A stretch of DNA of 64,000 nucleotides, taken from NCBI GenBank assembly GCA_020747015.1, contig JAGTJM010000022.1, positions 186,001 through 250,000 of the forward strand, read 5' to 3'. This DNA is from Pyrenochaeta sp. MPI-SDFR-AT-0127. Lineage: Eukaryota > Ascomycota > Dothideomycetes > Pleosporales > Cucurbitariaceae. The notes beneath the pieces were generated by a model. The model searched no databases. It saw nothing but the letters and a program-made list of their open reading frames with translations, and was not told the DNA's origin. The position numbers and the translations under genes were made by a program. Shown piece by piece: positions 24,026 through 35,441 of the stretch (positions within the stretch are counted from its first letter, which is position 1; each line of letters starts with the position of its first letter).

Positions 24026-25153
24026 ATGGGTAAAGAATTGGGTCCTGGTGTCGGCTTCGAGTTTCCCACCTTCCCAGTAACATGGCTGAAGCGTGATCTC
24101 TTGCTTTTTGCAGCCAGCATTGGAGCTACATACCCCGATGAGCTGCACTTTCTCTACGTAAGTACTATGCCCGAGCCACTGATTTATTCTCGACATGACC
24201 TCAAAATCACCAGCTCACCACATTATGCTGTTTTATTTCTCGTTTCTATCATTCTAACACCTACTCCAGGAACTTCATCCTTCCTTTGCCGCCTTCCCTA
24301 CATATCCTATAATCCTTCCCTTCAAACACACCGACCAAGATGTCATCGACTTCTACGCGCGCAGCAACTCTGAACCCATTGAGGGCGTGCCAAAGTTTGA
24401 CACGAGGGGTGTTCTTGACGGTGAACGCAAGCTCGAGTTTTACAAGCCCCTGCCCGTGAGTAGCGAGGGCCGCAAGTTCGAGATCAGGAGCAAGGTGCTC
24501 GGCGTGTATGACAAGGGCAAGGCGACAGTTGTCGAGACGGAGCAACGCCTGGTGGATGCTGAGAGCGGAGAGACGTATACCAGAGCTACAGGCAGCGGGT
24601 TCTACGTCGGCCAAGGAGGATGGGGAGGACCAAAGGGTAAGTTTGAGGCTCCTCCAGACTCTACAGATGTTGAGAGTGTGAAAACGGAAGGACATACTGA
24701 CTCTCACTAGGACCAAAGGTGCCAAATTACCCTCCCCCAGCCGACCGCGCCCCCGATGCAACCCGCGTTGTCCAAACCACAATGGAGACCGCACATCTTT
24801 ATCGCCTCAACGGTGATTACAACCCTCTCCACGCTGACCCCGAACCCGGCAAGAAGATGGGCTTTGGAGGCCCCATCATCCATGGTCTGTTTTCATGGAA
24901 CATGAGCGCGCACGCCATCTTGCAAGCCTTTGGCGCCAGCAAGCCCGAGAATCTGAAGGAATTCCAGGCACGCTTTGCGGCCCCGGTCAAGCCCGCAGAT
25001 AAGCTGATTACAGAGATGTGGAGGACAGGAAGTGTTGACAAGAATGGATTTGAGGAGATTCGGTTTATCGTGAGGGTCGAGGGCGGGAAGACTGTGTTGA
25101 CAAATGGAAGGGCACTAGTTAAGCCTGAAGGCCAAGTCAAGGCGAAGCTTTAG
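24026..25153 (+). CDS. Peroxisomal MaoC-type 2-enoyl-CoA hydratase
   Basis: Hot-dog fold hydratase, probably acting on trans-2-enoyl-CoA to give the (R)-3-hydroxyacyl-CoA in peroxisomes. Three exons (24026-24157, 24270-24636, 24711-25153) give 313 residues. The N-terminal non-catalytic hot-dog half includes PVTWLKRDLLLFAASIGA. The C-terminal half has the hydratase-2 motif LNGDYNPLHADP followed by GFGGPIIHGL, with Asp and His as the catalytic pair. The last three residues are AKL, an acceptable PTS1 peroxisome signal. The protein is a stand-alone hydratase, not the large multifunctional Fox2 enzyme. Introns are 112 and 74 nt. The family is certain; the exact acyl-CoA range is not. Confidence 0.92.
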
Positions 25154-25814
25154 ATTTTGAGTCTTAAGCTAGGTGAATTTTAACGTAGTAGCCCACGAAG
25201 TTAATACGTACATTTCAATTCCCAATATCATCCATGCCAGCATGCGCAAGCTATAGTGCCCAGCTCTAGACAATGCCGTGATTGAAGTCTCGAACTCAAA
25301 GTGACGCAAGACGACCAGTTGCGTTAGATCTCCCGCCCCCGCAGTGCAGCGCTGAGATCAATCTGATAAGATGAATGTGCAGTTCACGTGCACAGCAAGG
25401 ACCCTGGAATCTCGCCAGGAGCCAAAGCATGAAACGCAAGACGAACACCAACACGAATAGCGTTCGGGAAAAACGGCACTGGAGGACTCTCGGCGCGTGC
25501 CTGAAGAAGCAATTGGGATGTCGCTGAGGTTTCGACTATTACTGTGATGAAACATGGCGCTCCAGTTGGGGTTTTGTCGGCCTGGAGTTTTGCCTTCTGT
25601 CTTCCTGCAACTGTTCTTTTCCTCTCAATGTTGACCTGCAGTCGATTCTCCGTACCGCCGGCATATGTGTGAACCAGCCGGTTAAACGCAAGAACAAAGC
25701 AGCGCTTTGTCATCCTGTTTTGTTCTGAAGTCTGAGGGGCATATGCGGCGCGGCAGCTGCGACAAAAGAGCTATTCACAAATAATTGCAATTTGCTTCAC
25801 ACAACCGCAACAAC
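25154..25814. other. Intergenic region
   Basis: About 660 bases between two plus-strand genes, containing the 3' end of the hydratase and the promoter of the glutaminyl cyclase. No gene seen; the minus frame at 25384-25713 has no family features. Confidence 0.5.
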
Positions 25815-27019
25815 ATGTTTCTCTCTTTACCGTCCTCTCTGTCTGTTCTCGCAAGCCTTGTGCTCTTCCAAACAAACGCCAACGCATACAAACCGCTCTC
25901 AGACAACTTCCTACGCGCCATCCCATCGCCAGGCCACGATATCGACCCGCGAAATGGCTCCTTGCTTGCGCCAATACTTATTCCCCGAGTTCCAGGAACG
26001 CCTGGGCAGAGGACAGCCCAGCACCACTTTGTTTCTTACTTCCAACGCGAATTGCCAGGATGGACCATGGAGTGGCAGAATAGCACTTCCAAGACGCCTG
26101 TATCAGGTGGTGTAGAGTTGCCATTTGCAAATCTCGTCTTCAAGAGAGAACCGCCATGGGTAAAGCCAGGCCAGGCTAATTTTCTCACTTTGGTGGCGCA
26201 CTACGATTCCAAGTATCAACCTGATGGTTTCATAGGCGCGACCGATAGCGCCGCGCCATGCGCTATGCTTTTGCATGTTGCAAAGGTCGTGGATGGATAT
26301 GCGCAGCGCATGTACGATGAGATGCAAGAGCTGGGAGAAGGAGGGACGGTAGAGATGGACATGGGCATCCAGATTCTGCTACTGGATGGAGAGGAGGCAT
26401 TTGAGAAGTGGACTGATAATGATAGCCTATACGGCTCAAGGTACGCATCGCCAACTTCTACTATCCTCGGTGGGGTTTCGCGTAGAAGACTGAGCAAAGG
26501 CCGGGAAATTCGATGCTAATCCGAACCAGAGCCCTAGCACAGCAATGGTCCCTCTCACCCAACCCTCCATCAGCAAAGTTTTACAAATACCGCACACCCC
26601 TCTCCCAGATATCACTCTTCCTCTTGCTTGACCTGCTCGGCTCTCCCTCTCCAAATGTCCCTTCATACTTCCCCACCACACACTGGGCCTACCGCCACCT
26701 CTCCAGCATTGAAGCTCGCATGCGCGACCTCCGGCTGCTCGAATCATCACCCACTTCACCATTTTTACCAGACGTGAACTTGACAGCGACACAGAGAACG
26801 GTATCAGACGACCACCTACCTTTCATGGGCATGGGAGCTGAGATCTTGCACGTTATCCCGCATCCATTCCCTGCGGTATGGCACACCTTGGAGGACAGGG
26901 GAGAGAACCTGGATATGGAGACGGTGAGGGACTGGAGTAAGATAGTAGCTGCGTTTGCTTTGGAATGGCTCGATATGATGGAAGTGTGGGATGAGCCTGA
27001 GAGTAGAGACATAGCCTGA
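25815..27019 (+). CDS. Secreted glutaminyl-peptide cyclotransferase (M28 fold)
   Basis: Zinc enzyme of the M28 aminopeptidase fold that converts N-terminal Gln to pyroglutamate in the secretory pathway. Two exons (25815-26440, 26530-27019) give 371 residues. The start at 25815 was chosen over an in-frame upstream ATG (25785) because it gives a clean signal peptide, MFLSLPSSLSVLASLVLF, ending near NANA. Active-site motifs follow those of human QC: HYDSK at 129, zinc Asp144 in GATDSAAPCA, Glu193/Glu194 in LLDGEEAF, Asp302-303 in SDDHLPF, and zinc His327 in FPAVWHTLED. The intron carries GTACGC, a GCTAAT branch site and CCAG. N-glycosylation sites are present. Confidence 0.93.
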
Positions 27020-30000
27020 CGACAAAGACCTTTTGGAAATCACAAATATTTTCCCAATTACCACGGAGCCGAGAAAACAAAAGATTGGTCATTAATAAAA
27101 ATTACCCAAGACATTGTCTCGGGGTTATTTTAAATCACTCACCTCCCACCGAAGGGCAGATTTGAATTCCATGTCATCGGCCCCTTTGGACTTGGCTCCT
27201 TGGGATTCTACATATCTGAAAAGCCCCTTCTTCATCTCAATTTCCCACGAAAGGGGACAGCAGGCCAGGAGCTTGGAGCGAAAAGCGAAAAGGCGCATTA
27301 GATGTCCATCTAGCCAACGGCCGTGGGAAGAAATACACGCAATCAACGGAAGTAAGTGCATGCGGTAGCCGTATCATCAAGGCCTTTCCGGATATGCCGC
27401 ATGCGGCTCCTGCTGGGTTTGTACGGGCGCTCGCGGAAATTGATTGGGGGAAGTGAGGCGAACGGGGTAGAGTGGTCCTATTCTTTTCGTCCAGGTGCTT
27501 GCTGTAAACACATGCTTTGTAGTTTTTTCAATGTTGATTTTTCGGGCGCAGCGCACGACCAGGAAAGAGGGTCAGGGGTCAAAGTAGATGCAGTGAGCGG
27601 GCAATTCAACCTTCAAGCACACGCATCTAGTGATGTGTCTTTCCTGAACACGGTCTGTGACCTAGTTCTACTCAGCTAAAACTTATGTAGTTTTCATCAT
27701 GCATATTTTGGCACAATGCAAATGGGAATAGGTGCCTTTCGGGCTTTCGGGGAAATGTATTTCATTTTAACGCAATGACTTCTAGTACTATCCTTGCAAC
27801 TACCGTATAGCATGCATACTACGCAACATCAAAGAACGAACACGAGAATTAGTAGGTTTGCATCAATCGCGAACACGAGGTCTAGTAGTGTTTGAAACAA
27901 ATCATATACGTCAGTACGCTTCAAGGCTAAGCATCTGTCATGGCTTAACAGCGATGTGAACTACGAGATACTGTGATTCACGGCCAATCAAGCGAAGGGA
28001 ACCTCTCAGAAAGAAGGGCTGGTGCTTTGCGGGAGATGACCGGCGCGACTTATAACTTTCTGCAACTCCACTTGTTTTCCAATAACACGCGGCGCGAGTT
28101 GACGTACGCTGCGCCGCAAGGACGGCCCTTACACATAGCTTCACGAGCTTCTCAGATTCGTTGTAAGCTGTGCCATCGTTCAGCGGACATGATACCTTTA
28201 ATCATGATTTGAATATGCGTGGTGATCTGTTTCAAGGATTTGCTGTCACGATCCCTGGACGAAGTGTGGGACATGATTGTGCTGACTTTGGTAATGAGCA
28301 TGTCGTCCCCACACAAGTGTTGATCCAGATCCATCCACTAGCTCCATTTGTCGACTTGGTATGCCAGTCAGTCTTCGACGCGGATATAGTAGGGCCGCCA
28401 ATACTAACCAGGTGCACCATATCGACCAGACAATTATCCTGGTGCACAATCTCGGACGAACAATAGGCCTCAGCGTCCCCATAACTCCTCTCTGGCTCGA
28501 CGACTGGCCACTGCTACTAAAGGCTAGCTGTTCATGACGCCCGGCGGTTCAACGCAACACGCTTCGTGGTCTATCTCGTTGTAATCTATACAAGGAAGCG
28601 CAACAATCGTCTTGTAAATGTCTGCGACTCACTAGCCTTCATTGAGGCTGGCAGACTAGACTCTAACATCGATTCTCATTTGCACAAGGACGTAGCCACC
28701 ATGCTATACGTCGCGCCGTGATATTATGCCGAGCGGATCAATCCGTGCAGGACTTCATCGTATGTGTGAAGGAGAGGACGCAGCGAATCAGAGACTTCTT
28801 CGAGAAGAGTAGGTACTGCGGAAGATCAGAGGTGGTTTTTTCGGAATGTTTTATTCATGAGACAGCATTGAGCTTGCATTACGTCTTATATTGAGGTGCT
28901 ATGTTGGTGAGATGTCATCTCTGTAAATAATTGCCGACTTCTCATCTACCATGTGAGTATGTTCTATATTAATGTCCTTCGCAAAGGATGCAAATGGTTT
29001 TTCCCTATTTGCTGTGCGTAAAAAGAGGTCAATACTGACTGTCAGAGCGAACAAGAGCTTGACGGAGCAAAGAAAGAAAGAAAACGATGACTTGGGATAT
29101 AGCCAAAGTGTCTGTCCAAATTGAAATCACGAAAGAAATAGTATAGGTTTTGCTTGTTCGACTACGAATAACCATAGCCTACGAAATCTTCTGTCATAGG
29201 GGTAGGTCCGGCGAATTGTTCCTCGCGTTGCATTGTAAAAGAAAAAGTATCGTCCGCGTCATCGTCCGGAGTGCAGATCACAAGACTTATGATTAAGGTC
29301 TGCGCTAAATGGCACGCCTTTACATCATGGCGTTGTCGAATGTGCTTTTTCTCCTTTCGCGATTCGGACTTGAGTTATCGCAATCACGCGTCATAACAGT
29401 TCCATTTCAGAAAGGGGAAACTCCCTCATGTGCAGGCAGCAAACTCATTATTGAAGCAACGTTGCATGAAGGACAGTGTTTTCATGGCAGTGTCAAACTA
29501 TCGCCTCTGCCGCTATTGATTTTAGGCGTTGGTGATGTTTCGTCGTTTTCGACAAACCCGGCCAAAACGGGTATTTGCATGATCTTCAGGCAGCGGTGAT
29601 TCTCGCGACATGATAGGCCCGAATTCTGCTGCCTTGAAACGGCGACAGAGTTTGGTGGGTTCAGGAGATGACGACTCATAGTGAAGAAACACGTATGAGA
29701 CAGTCGAGGGAATTACGTACGCTGCTTGCATCATGGGGAAGGAAGTCGAACGTGCGCTCCGTACGTTCCGTGGCGACGATGCATTCGGATGTGGATAGAA
29801 ATTCGTAGAAGGAGTAATCTCACAGCGCGACATGATTGACTAAAGTGTAGCCTGGACGGCCCACGGAGCCGCAGCCACCGGCAACTTATTCTTCCGTTGG
29901 GCATCTGGAAAGGGTGATCAAGACCAAACTCCAAATCTCGCTCCGAGGGCACAATGTTCCAAATGACCCCGTCGTGCATGTGACGGCACAAGTTTGCAGC

Positions 30001-30936
30001 AGCAATGCGGGAGGTTAGAGTTCGGTGCGGGCTTCCCTCGTGCTTCCACTGCAGGGGACATTACCCCAGGTTGCGCAAATCTTCCGGTAGTGGAAGCAAT
30101 ATGGATGGTGGGATATATTGCAATGTTGTGGGGAAAATGAGGTTCTGTGGGTGAAATCGCAGTGGACCCGGAAAAATAGATTGAAATTATGGGGTGCAGG
30201 TGCTTCCAGAAGGTACATGTTCATGCCGTTCATCTCGACAAGATAGCTGCCCTATAGGGAGATATGAAGCGCAATAATAGGGAGCGAAACGTGACAGTCT
30301 AAAGCAGCCAAACAAAGTAGTCGACGCAGGATCGTCCCGGGCTGATTGCGAAGAGCTGACGGCGACTTACGACATGCACCTGTTTCGTGTCGCCACAGAG
30401 CTGCAGCCGTGATACAGGTGGGTCGCTGGGAAACTCAGCATCCAGCTCGTGCTAGGCCTCGACCTTGTTTGAGCGAGTTGGGGAGTGAGCCTCGGGGTCT
30501 AAAAGTAGTCGAGTGCGGCGAAGGGCAGGCCCCCAACCGCAGCCGGCAGGAGCAGCACACTGGGCACAGCAACTGGCGGAATGCGATGGATGGATGCGAG
30601 GCACGGCGGGGGAGATGCGCAACGCCTCCCCTGACTTTACCAGTACGAGCACGGGCGAAATCCGAAGTGCGGTGGTGAAACTCACGGCTGAGTGCCTAGC
30701 GTAGGGGATCAAGGGAGGCGTCCAGTTTATTCTCGGCGCCGCCCCAACAAGGGAAGGTGTACGGAAGGCGCGACCAGGGGCCGCAGCTGCCCTTTGGGGC
30801 TCTTGGCGGCTGCCTTTGTACTTAAGTCCCCGAGAGGACACTCTGGCAACATTGAGCACAGCCCAGCTATACACTTATTCACCCGCCCTCCCCCCCCAGT
30901 GATGCCCGTTACTTCGCATCGACAATACACCAGACA
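27020..30936. other. 3.9 kb gene-poor region upstream of HACA
   Basis: No intact gene can be supported. The part before about 28.1 kb and from 28.9 to 30.3 kb shows only short overlapping frames. Between 28170 and 28895 (+) several adjoining open stretches in different frames read like decayed coding sequence (separate entry). From about 30.3 kb the DNA is GC-richer and probably forms the HACA promoter and long 5' leader. Confidence 0.5.
28170..28895 (+). pseudogene. Possible decayed coding remnant, unidentified
   Basis: Consecutive open stretches on the plus strand, each 40-98 codons, follow one another in changing frames: 28170-28466 (containing DLFQGFAVTIPGRSVGHD), a frame from about 28410 with HHIDQTIILVHNLGRTIG, one from about 28522 with VVIYTRKRNNRLVNVCDSL, and one from about 28663 with VILCRADQSVQDFIVC. 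They are broken by stops and are not joined by convincing introns. I do not recognise the family. Chance open frames are an equally possible explanation. Confidence 0.2.
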
Positions 30937-30982
30937 ATGGGGATGGAACACACTTTTGACTCTTACTTCTCCCAAACTATGA
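30902..30982 (+). promoter_or_regulatory. Upstream ORF overlapping the HACA start codon
   Basis: An ATG 35 bases before the HACA start opens a 26-codon frame (MPVTSHRQYTRQW...) that runs past the HACA ATG in another frame and stops at 30982. Its -3 base is G; the main ATG has A at -3 and G at +4. If it is in the mRNA it should reduce HACA translation. It could instead lie in a leader intron. Confidence 0.5.
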
Positions 30983-32226
30983 ACACCTCTACCCTCATGG
31001 CGTCGGCGCCCCTCACCCCGCCCACGACGGATTCGGCACCCACCACAATCAAGATGGAGGACCTCCAGGTCCCCTTTGACACACCGTCACCAGCATACAA
31101 CTCATTCGCAGCCTCAGAGCCGTCCTCGACCCCAGCACCGTCTGGCAGCGAGTCCCGGCCGGTCAAGAAGCGCAAGTCGTGGGGCCAGGTGCTCCCCGAG
31201 CCAAAGACGGCGCTGCCCCCCCGGAAGCGGGCCAAGACCGAGGACGAAAAGGAGCAGCGACGCATCGAGCGAGTAAAGCGCAACCGCCTCGCCGCCCACA
31301 ACTCGCGTGAACGCAAGCGACAAGAGTACGAGGTCCTCCAGACTGAGAAGGACCAGATGGAGGCCGACCTCAAGTCGTACCAGCAACGCATGGCTCAAAT
31401 GGAAGCCGAGCTCAAGTTCTATCGCAACAAGTATCCCGGCGAGGCACCCGAGCCCGTCTTCGATCTCGCCACATCCACCAACGACTCGCTCGACACCATC
31501 TGCCCCGCGCGGACCTCGACATCGTTCCCCAGCCCAATCTCCATGGACTCGATGGACTCACCCCGTGACTCATCATACCAGCCAGAGACGCCCGCCTCAA
31601 CCTTCGAGGCCACACCCGACTTCGACTCGACACAATATCCTGCCGCGGTATTGTGCGACCTGCAGTGTCAGTCGATTTCGGGCATGGCCTCACCCTCGCT
31701 GGCGGCGATCTGGGCCTATCTTACACTCTTCCACCTCACGCTCCAGTCGACGAAAAGCCTGTTGTCCTCGACAACCTCTTCGACTTCGACCAGTTCCCGG
31801 AAGGCAGCTCAACAGCTCCTTCAATGGAACCCACTACTGGCTTGGCTGATTCTTGTTCCGTCGACTTCTTCGGTTCAGCCCTTTTCAGCCACGGCTCTTC
31901 CTCAATCCCTTACGGCTTTCCTGACGGCTTTGATGCAAAGTTCTCTGACTTGCAGAGTGCCTCTGGCGCAACTTATGTTAGCGACGAGGCTCTCGCAGCG
32001 GAGCTCTAGCGTTGAGGACATCGTGGCAAGGCCCAGTGAGGGGTTGAAGCAAGCTGGGTCTGTAGACGGCGTCCTTAGATCACGACTAACGAGGTCAGGC
32101 AAGCTTAGACAATTTGGTCGGCGTAAGGGTGTACGATCATTGAAACGAGACATTAAGCGCTCGATGAGTTCACAGGGACGGGAAAACATGGGATGTGCTT
32201 CTACACGGCGTCGAAAGGTGTCATGA
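30937..32226 (+). CDS. HACA: bZIP transcription factor HacA (Hac1/XBP1 type), unspliced frame shown
   Basis: Master regulator of the unfolded protein response. The first 242 residues are shared by both mRNA forms. They include KKRKSWGQVLPEPKTALPPR, typical of fungal HacA, then the basic region NRLAAHNSRERKR at about residues 112-124 and a leucine zipper. The uninduced reading frame continues through the diagnostic AAVLCDLQCQS to a stop at 32226 (429 residues). Removing 20 nt at about 31663-31682 shifts to a second frame. That frame encodes an acidic, aromatic tail (LFDFDQFPEGSS ... DEALAAEL) ending at 32009, about 350 residues in total; this is the expected active form. Two in-frame ATGs (30937, 30943) open the gene. 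No ordinary intron is seen. Confidence 0.95.
   Translation: MGMEHTFDSYFSQTMNTSTLMASAPLTPPTTDSAPTTIKMEDLQVPFDTPSPAYNSFAASEPSSTPAPSGSESRPVKKRKSWGQVLPEPKTALPPRKRAKTEDEKEQRRIERVKRNRLAAHNSRERKRQEYEVLQTEKDQMEADLKSYQQRMAQMEAELKFYRNKYPGEAPEPVFDLATSTNDSLDTICPARTSTSFPSPISMDSMDSPRDSSYQPETPASTFEATPDFDSTQYPAAVLCDLQCQSISGMASPSLAAIWAYLTLFHLTLQSTKSLLSSTTSSTSTSSRKAAQQLLQWNPLLAWLILVPSTSSVQPFSATALPQSLTAFLTALMQSSLTCRVPLAQLMLATRLSQRSSSVEDIVARPSEGLKQAGSVDGVLRSRLTRSGKLRQFGRRKGVRSLKRDIKRSMSSQGRENMGCASTRRRKVS
31663..31682 (+). other. Predicted unconventional 20-nt Ire1-spliced intron of HACA
   Basis: The 5' site CTG|CAGT lies in a predicted 7-base loop (CTGCAGT) closed by GAC/GTC, which fits the Ire1 consensus CNG|CNGN. 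Cutting 20 nt later gives G|C (GGG|CATGG) and puts translation into the conserved second frame; 20 nt is the length known for Aspergillus and Trichoderma. The 3' side does not fit the consensus fully, so the borders may be off by a few bases. Confidence 0.65.
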
Positions 32227-33215
32227 GCGTGCTTTTACTGTAGCAACAGCTTGTGCTTTTGGCAAGGACTTTTGGTTTTCCTTCCTGGATATCGTTTCTT
32301 GGAATGGTTATGGCGGACAAGATAGTACACCAAGGGCTGGTGTTTTTCATGAAGCCAATTCATCAGGTTCTACCAATCACACTTCCACTTTCATTTGTGC
32401 ACCTCATCGTGATCGCTCTCCCTTAGGTTGGTCTTCCTCAGCAAGCCACAGTGACGCTGATTCTCCATGTTTCTCCACCCTTCCATGCTAGTGGTCCAGG
32501 TGGTCCACTCCGCCCCAGCTGAGATGAGCGCTTCCGATGCAGGCTGACGCCACCCTAGTCGATTAGCTAACCATCACATCGCCGTAGAGCTCCGCTAAAC
32601 GAGCCACCCACAAATACTCCTTACTATTCATAGAATAGACACGACAAAAGTCTTGCCAAAAGTACGAGGAAAAGGATGCTATTACCATGCTATTGTGAAC
32701 CACTTAAAATACGAAGGCGATCTGAATTTAGAAACCCCATCGGTATCTTCAGCCACCGAAAGATTTCGAACTAGTGAGACAAAATATGTTGTGTGCGGTG
32801 AGGGCTTACGGAATTCGCTAATGTACAGACTATCTGTACGTCCCACGACAACCGCACTTTGCACTTTCTCTCACCCACCAACCGCCCCCCTTCTCGCACT
32901 TCGCTTTCCACAAAACATGCACGAGTAGCACACCGCTTGAGATGAGCATGTTTTAGCTGCATTCTTTGTATGGTTATCTCTCTGCAAGTCTAGATTTGAA
33001 TATGCAGGGTTAGGGCCTCCCTCGCTTGCATCGGGGATTCACATTCTACTCGACAAAATAAAACACATGTCGCCCTTGCATGTCTGCATGGATCGAGCCA
33101 ATTGGATATCAATATGCTATTGCTCTATCTATTCCGTCTCTCTTTCTCTCCCTCTCTCTCCTTGCTTTCATGTCTGAGCAAGGTCTTGAATGTCCGCCGG
33201 CTTTTTCCCTTGCGC
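32227..33215. other. Convergent intergenic region after HACA
   Basis: About 1 kb with the HACA 3' untranslated region (from 32010 in the spliced form) and the 3' end of the small minus-strand gene. A CT-rich tract lies at about 33135-33162. No coding frame is credible. Confidence 0.5.
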
Positions 33216-33599
33216 TTATTTGGTCGCTTGGTCCACAGGTGCTGGCTTGTTGCTATCACTTGCGCCGCTGCCTTGGCCTGGGTTTCCTGCCTTGGGGAAA
33301 TCGCCGGCGCCGGAGGCGTTTAGGCCCTCAAGAGCTAGGGGGTCAATTAGTTTTGCTTATTCCTTTGCTCACAAAAGGTAGAGGTAGGAAGTGGTTCGAC
33401 GTACCTTCGCCCTTCTCGATCTCGGGCATGGGGGCAACATTGTTCTTGGCGTGCTGAAGAGTGGTCTGTTCGGCTTGTTCAGTGTCTGCTCGTGATGTGG
33501 GGTGTGGTAAGGCAAACTTACGTCTCCGGAGTTGCCGTGGACAATGTCATGGCCTTCGATTGGGCCGTTGTCTGATGATCCGTCACCGTTGCGAGGCAT
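33216..33599 (-). CDS. Small polar protein of unknown function
   Basis: Three exons (33599-33522, 33465-33405, 33334-33216) give 85 residues, too split to appear as one ORF. The phases fit exactly and the introns are about 56 and 70 nt with GTAAGT and GTACGT donors. The protein starts MPRNGDGSSDNGPIEGHD and contains TTLQHAKNNVAPMPEIEKGE and GAGDFPKAGNPGQGSGASD. It is hydrophilic, without Cys, signal peptide or membrane helix, and probably disordered. Similar small proteins occur widely in filamentous ascomycetes as hypotheticals. Function unknown. Supported by good splice sites and a protein-like frame. Confidence 0.75.
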
Positions 33600-34026
33600 G
33601 TTGTATATTTGATATCGCGAAGGTGAGTTGTGTATACGCGAAGATTTATATCTGAAGAATTCGTGGCAGAGTATTGGAGTTGCTTTGATGGAGAGTTTCA
33701 CCTTTTTATACACTGGGTGTAGGTGATGGATAGTTGACGAAGACCAAAAGTGATGTCATGATGAGGTATCTCTCCTTCATCTCGACCCACTCCCCGTTGA
33801 GCCCCTGAACATAGCCTGTCTATGAATGGTCGAATATGTTTTGCATGTCAGTCACATGGGTCGGAAAAGATCAGGCTGCTCTACCCAAATGAGAGCGGAA
33901 AAGTTGATTTGATGCCCAAGAGAAACGCCCCGACGTCGATGTATATGCGATCCTGCAACCTGTAGATACTTCGAGGTCGACTGTCCGAGACGCCATTGCA
34001 ATGCTATTTCCAATCACGACCAGGAC
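33600..34026. other. Short intergenic region
   Basis: About 430 bases holding the promoter of the small protein gene and the 3' end of the FAD oxidase gene. Nothing else seen. Confidence 0.5.
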
Positions 34027-35441
34027 TTAGGAAAGTAATGCCAAAGCTTCGATCTTTGCACTCGGTGAACGCCCCTCAATCAACTCTGCCAGTACCAGCC
34101 CCGTACCAGGAGCATGCGATATGCCCCAAGCACCGTGACCGGCAGCTATGAAAACTCCTCCAATTCCACCGCCTCTCGTCCTCATACCTCCCAGCTTCTC
34201 ATCAGGTATACGTGACACAAGAGGTCGGCCGCTAGAAGTCACCGGGCGGAAGCACTGTTTGGGGATCAGTGAAAGCTCTAAAATGAGAAGATAACTAATA
34301 CATACCAAACCCTCCCTCAAGACTTCCACCTCTTTTCCAGGCGCGTTTACCATCATAGCTTTCGCACATTGTTTCAGCTGTTCAATCGCCTTTGGGCTAG
34401 CCTGCACATCTGTTGCCACTTCCGGGAGTGGTATACTTGTGCTGTTCAAGCCGGCCAGATATAATTCTCCTCCTATTCTAGCGAACCACTCAGGTGAGAA
34501 GCCCAAGGTATCGGTCGCGAATACCGCATGGCAGACTTCAGTTTCCAGTTCAACAGGCTTGAAATGCGGGTTTCGAACGAGTAGAGAGTGACCAGCAAGT
34601 GAGGAGACGGGGATCCGGGTAGAGGCGGAGGGGAAGAGTGTAGAAAAGACACGCGGAGTCCAGGCGCCGCATGTTATTACGAGGCGGGTACATGGCACTG
34701 TGTTGACTTAGCGTTGGCATCAAGTAGATCTTACAGTCACCTTACGCTCTGTTTCTGCGCCATCTTTACTTATCCTTATGCGATTCAATATACCACCTCC
34801 ATTCTTCGATACTGATATCGCTCTTGCTGGCTGGTGTACCTGCACGCCTCTTTCTCTACATTTTCCCAATAGCCATTGACAGAATCTCAGCGGGTCAATT
34901 TGCGCCGTCGTACCGTCTCGACTTATAACCTCCATGATGCCGTCCTCCGTTCTTCTCAGCCATGCTGGTCCCGTTTGGTCCTCCTCCCATGGCCGATTGT
35001 GACTGGCGACTTGCGCTCTACTTGCTTTGCTCTCAAGCCAGTCTTCTCCGCTACCGCTGACTGCAGACTCGCTGTCTTGGCTGAGAGATATACCAATGGA
35101 CGGTGAGTAGCCCCATGTTGTGCGGCCAGAATGTGCTTTTGCGAGGTCGGCGTGGAGTTTGAACGATAGCGCTCCAAGAGAGGATACTGAAGGAGCAAAC
35201 CCTGTGTTTGGTCATTGGAAGGTGACCTTTATTATTACTCCAAAAGGTACATACAGTCTGAAGACAGAAACCCACCGGCCAATCCGGATGCGCAACGGAA
35301 GAGCTCGGGACTTGAATCTACCAAGTGTATGCTCTTCGGATCTGTATTCCCACTTTCTGAGAGATAGTACGCGGTGCATAAGCCGATGATACCGGCGCCC
35401 AGAACAACGGTGGTGTTGTCGACGCAACCACTGGAGCTCAT
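34027..35441 (-). CDS. FAD-dependent oxidoreductase, DAO family
   Basis: Flavoenzyme of the D-amino-acid/sarcosine oxidase-like family (DAO fold); the substrate is unknown. Four exons (35441-35255, 35201-34746, 34697-34306, 34254-34027) give 420 residues with matching phases. The N-terminal dinucleotide-binding motif is VVLGAGIIGLCTAYYLSE at about residues 11-28. Other family features are the SGLAGGFL segment, TRLVITCGAWTPRVF before the substrate domain, and the C-terminal FAD contact GGVFIAAGHGAWGISHAPGT. There is no signal peptide, membrane segment or clear PTS1 (end ALLS), so it is probably cytosolic. Intron 2 (donor GTAAGG) is the least certain; its borders were set by frame and the expected VITCGAW region. 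Confidence 0.88.
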
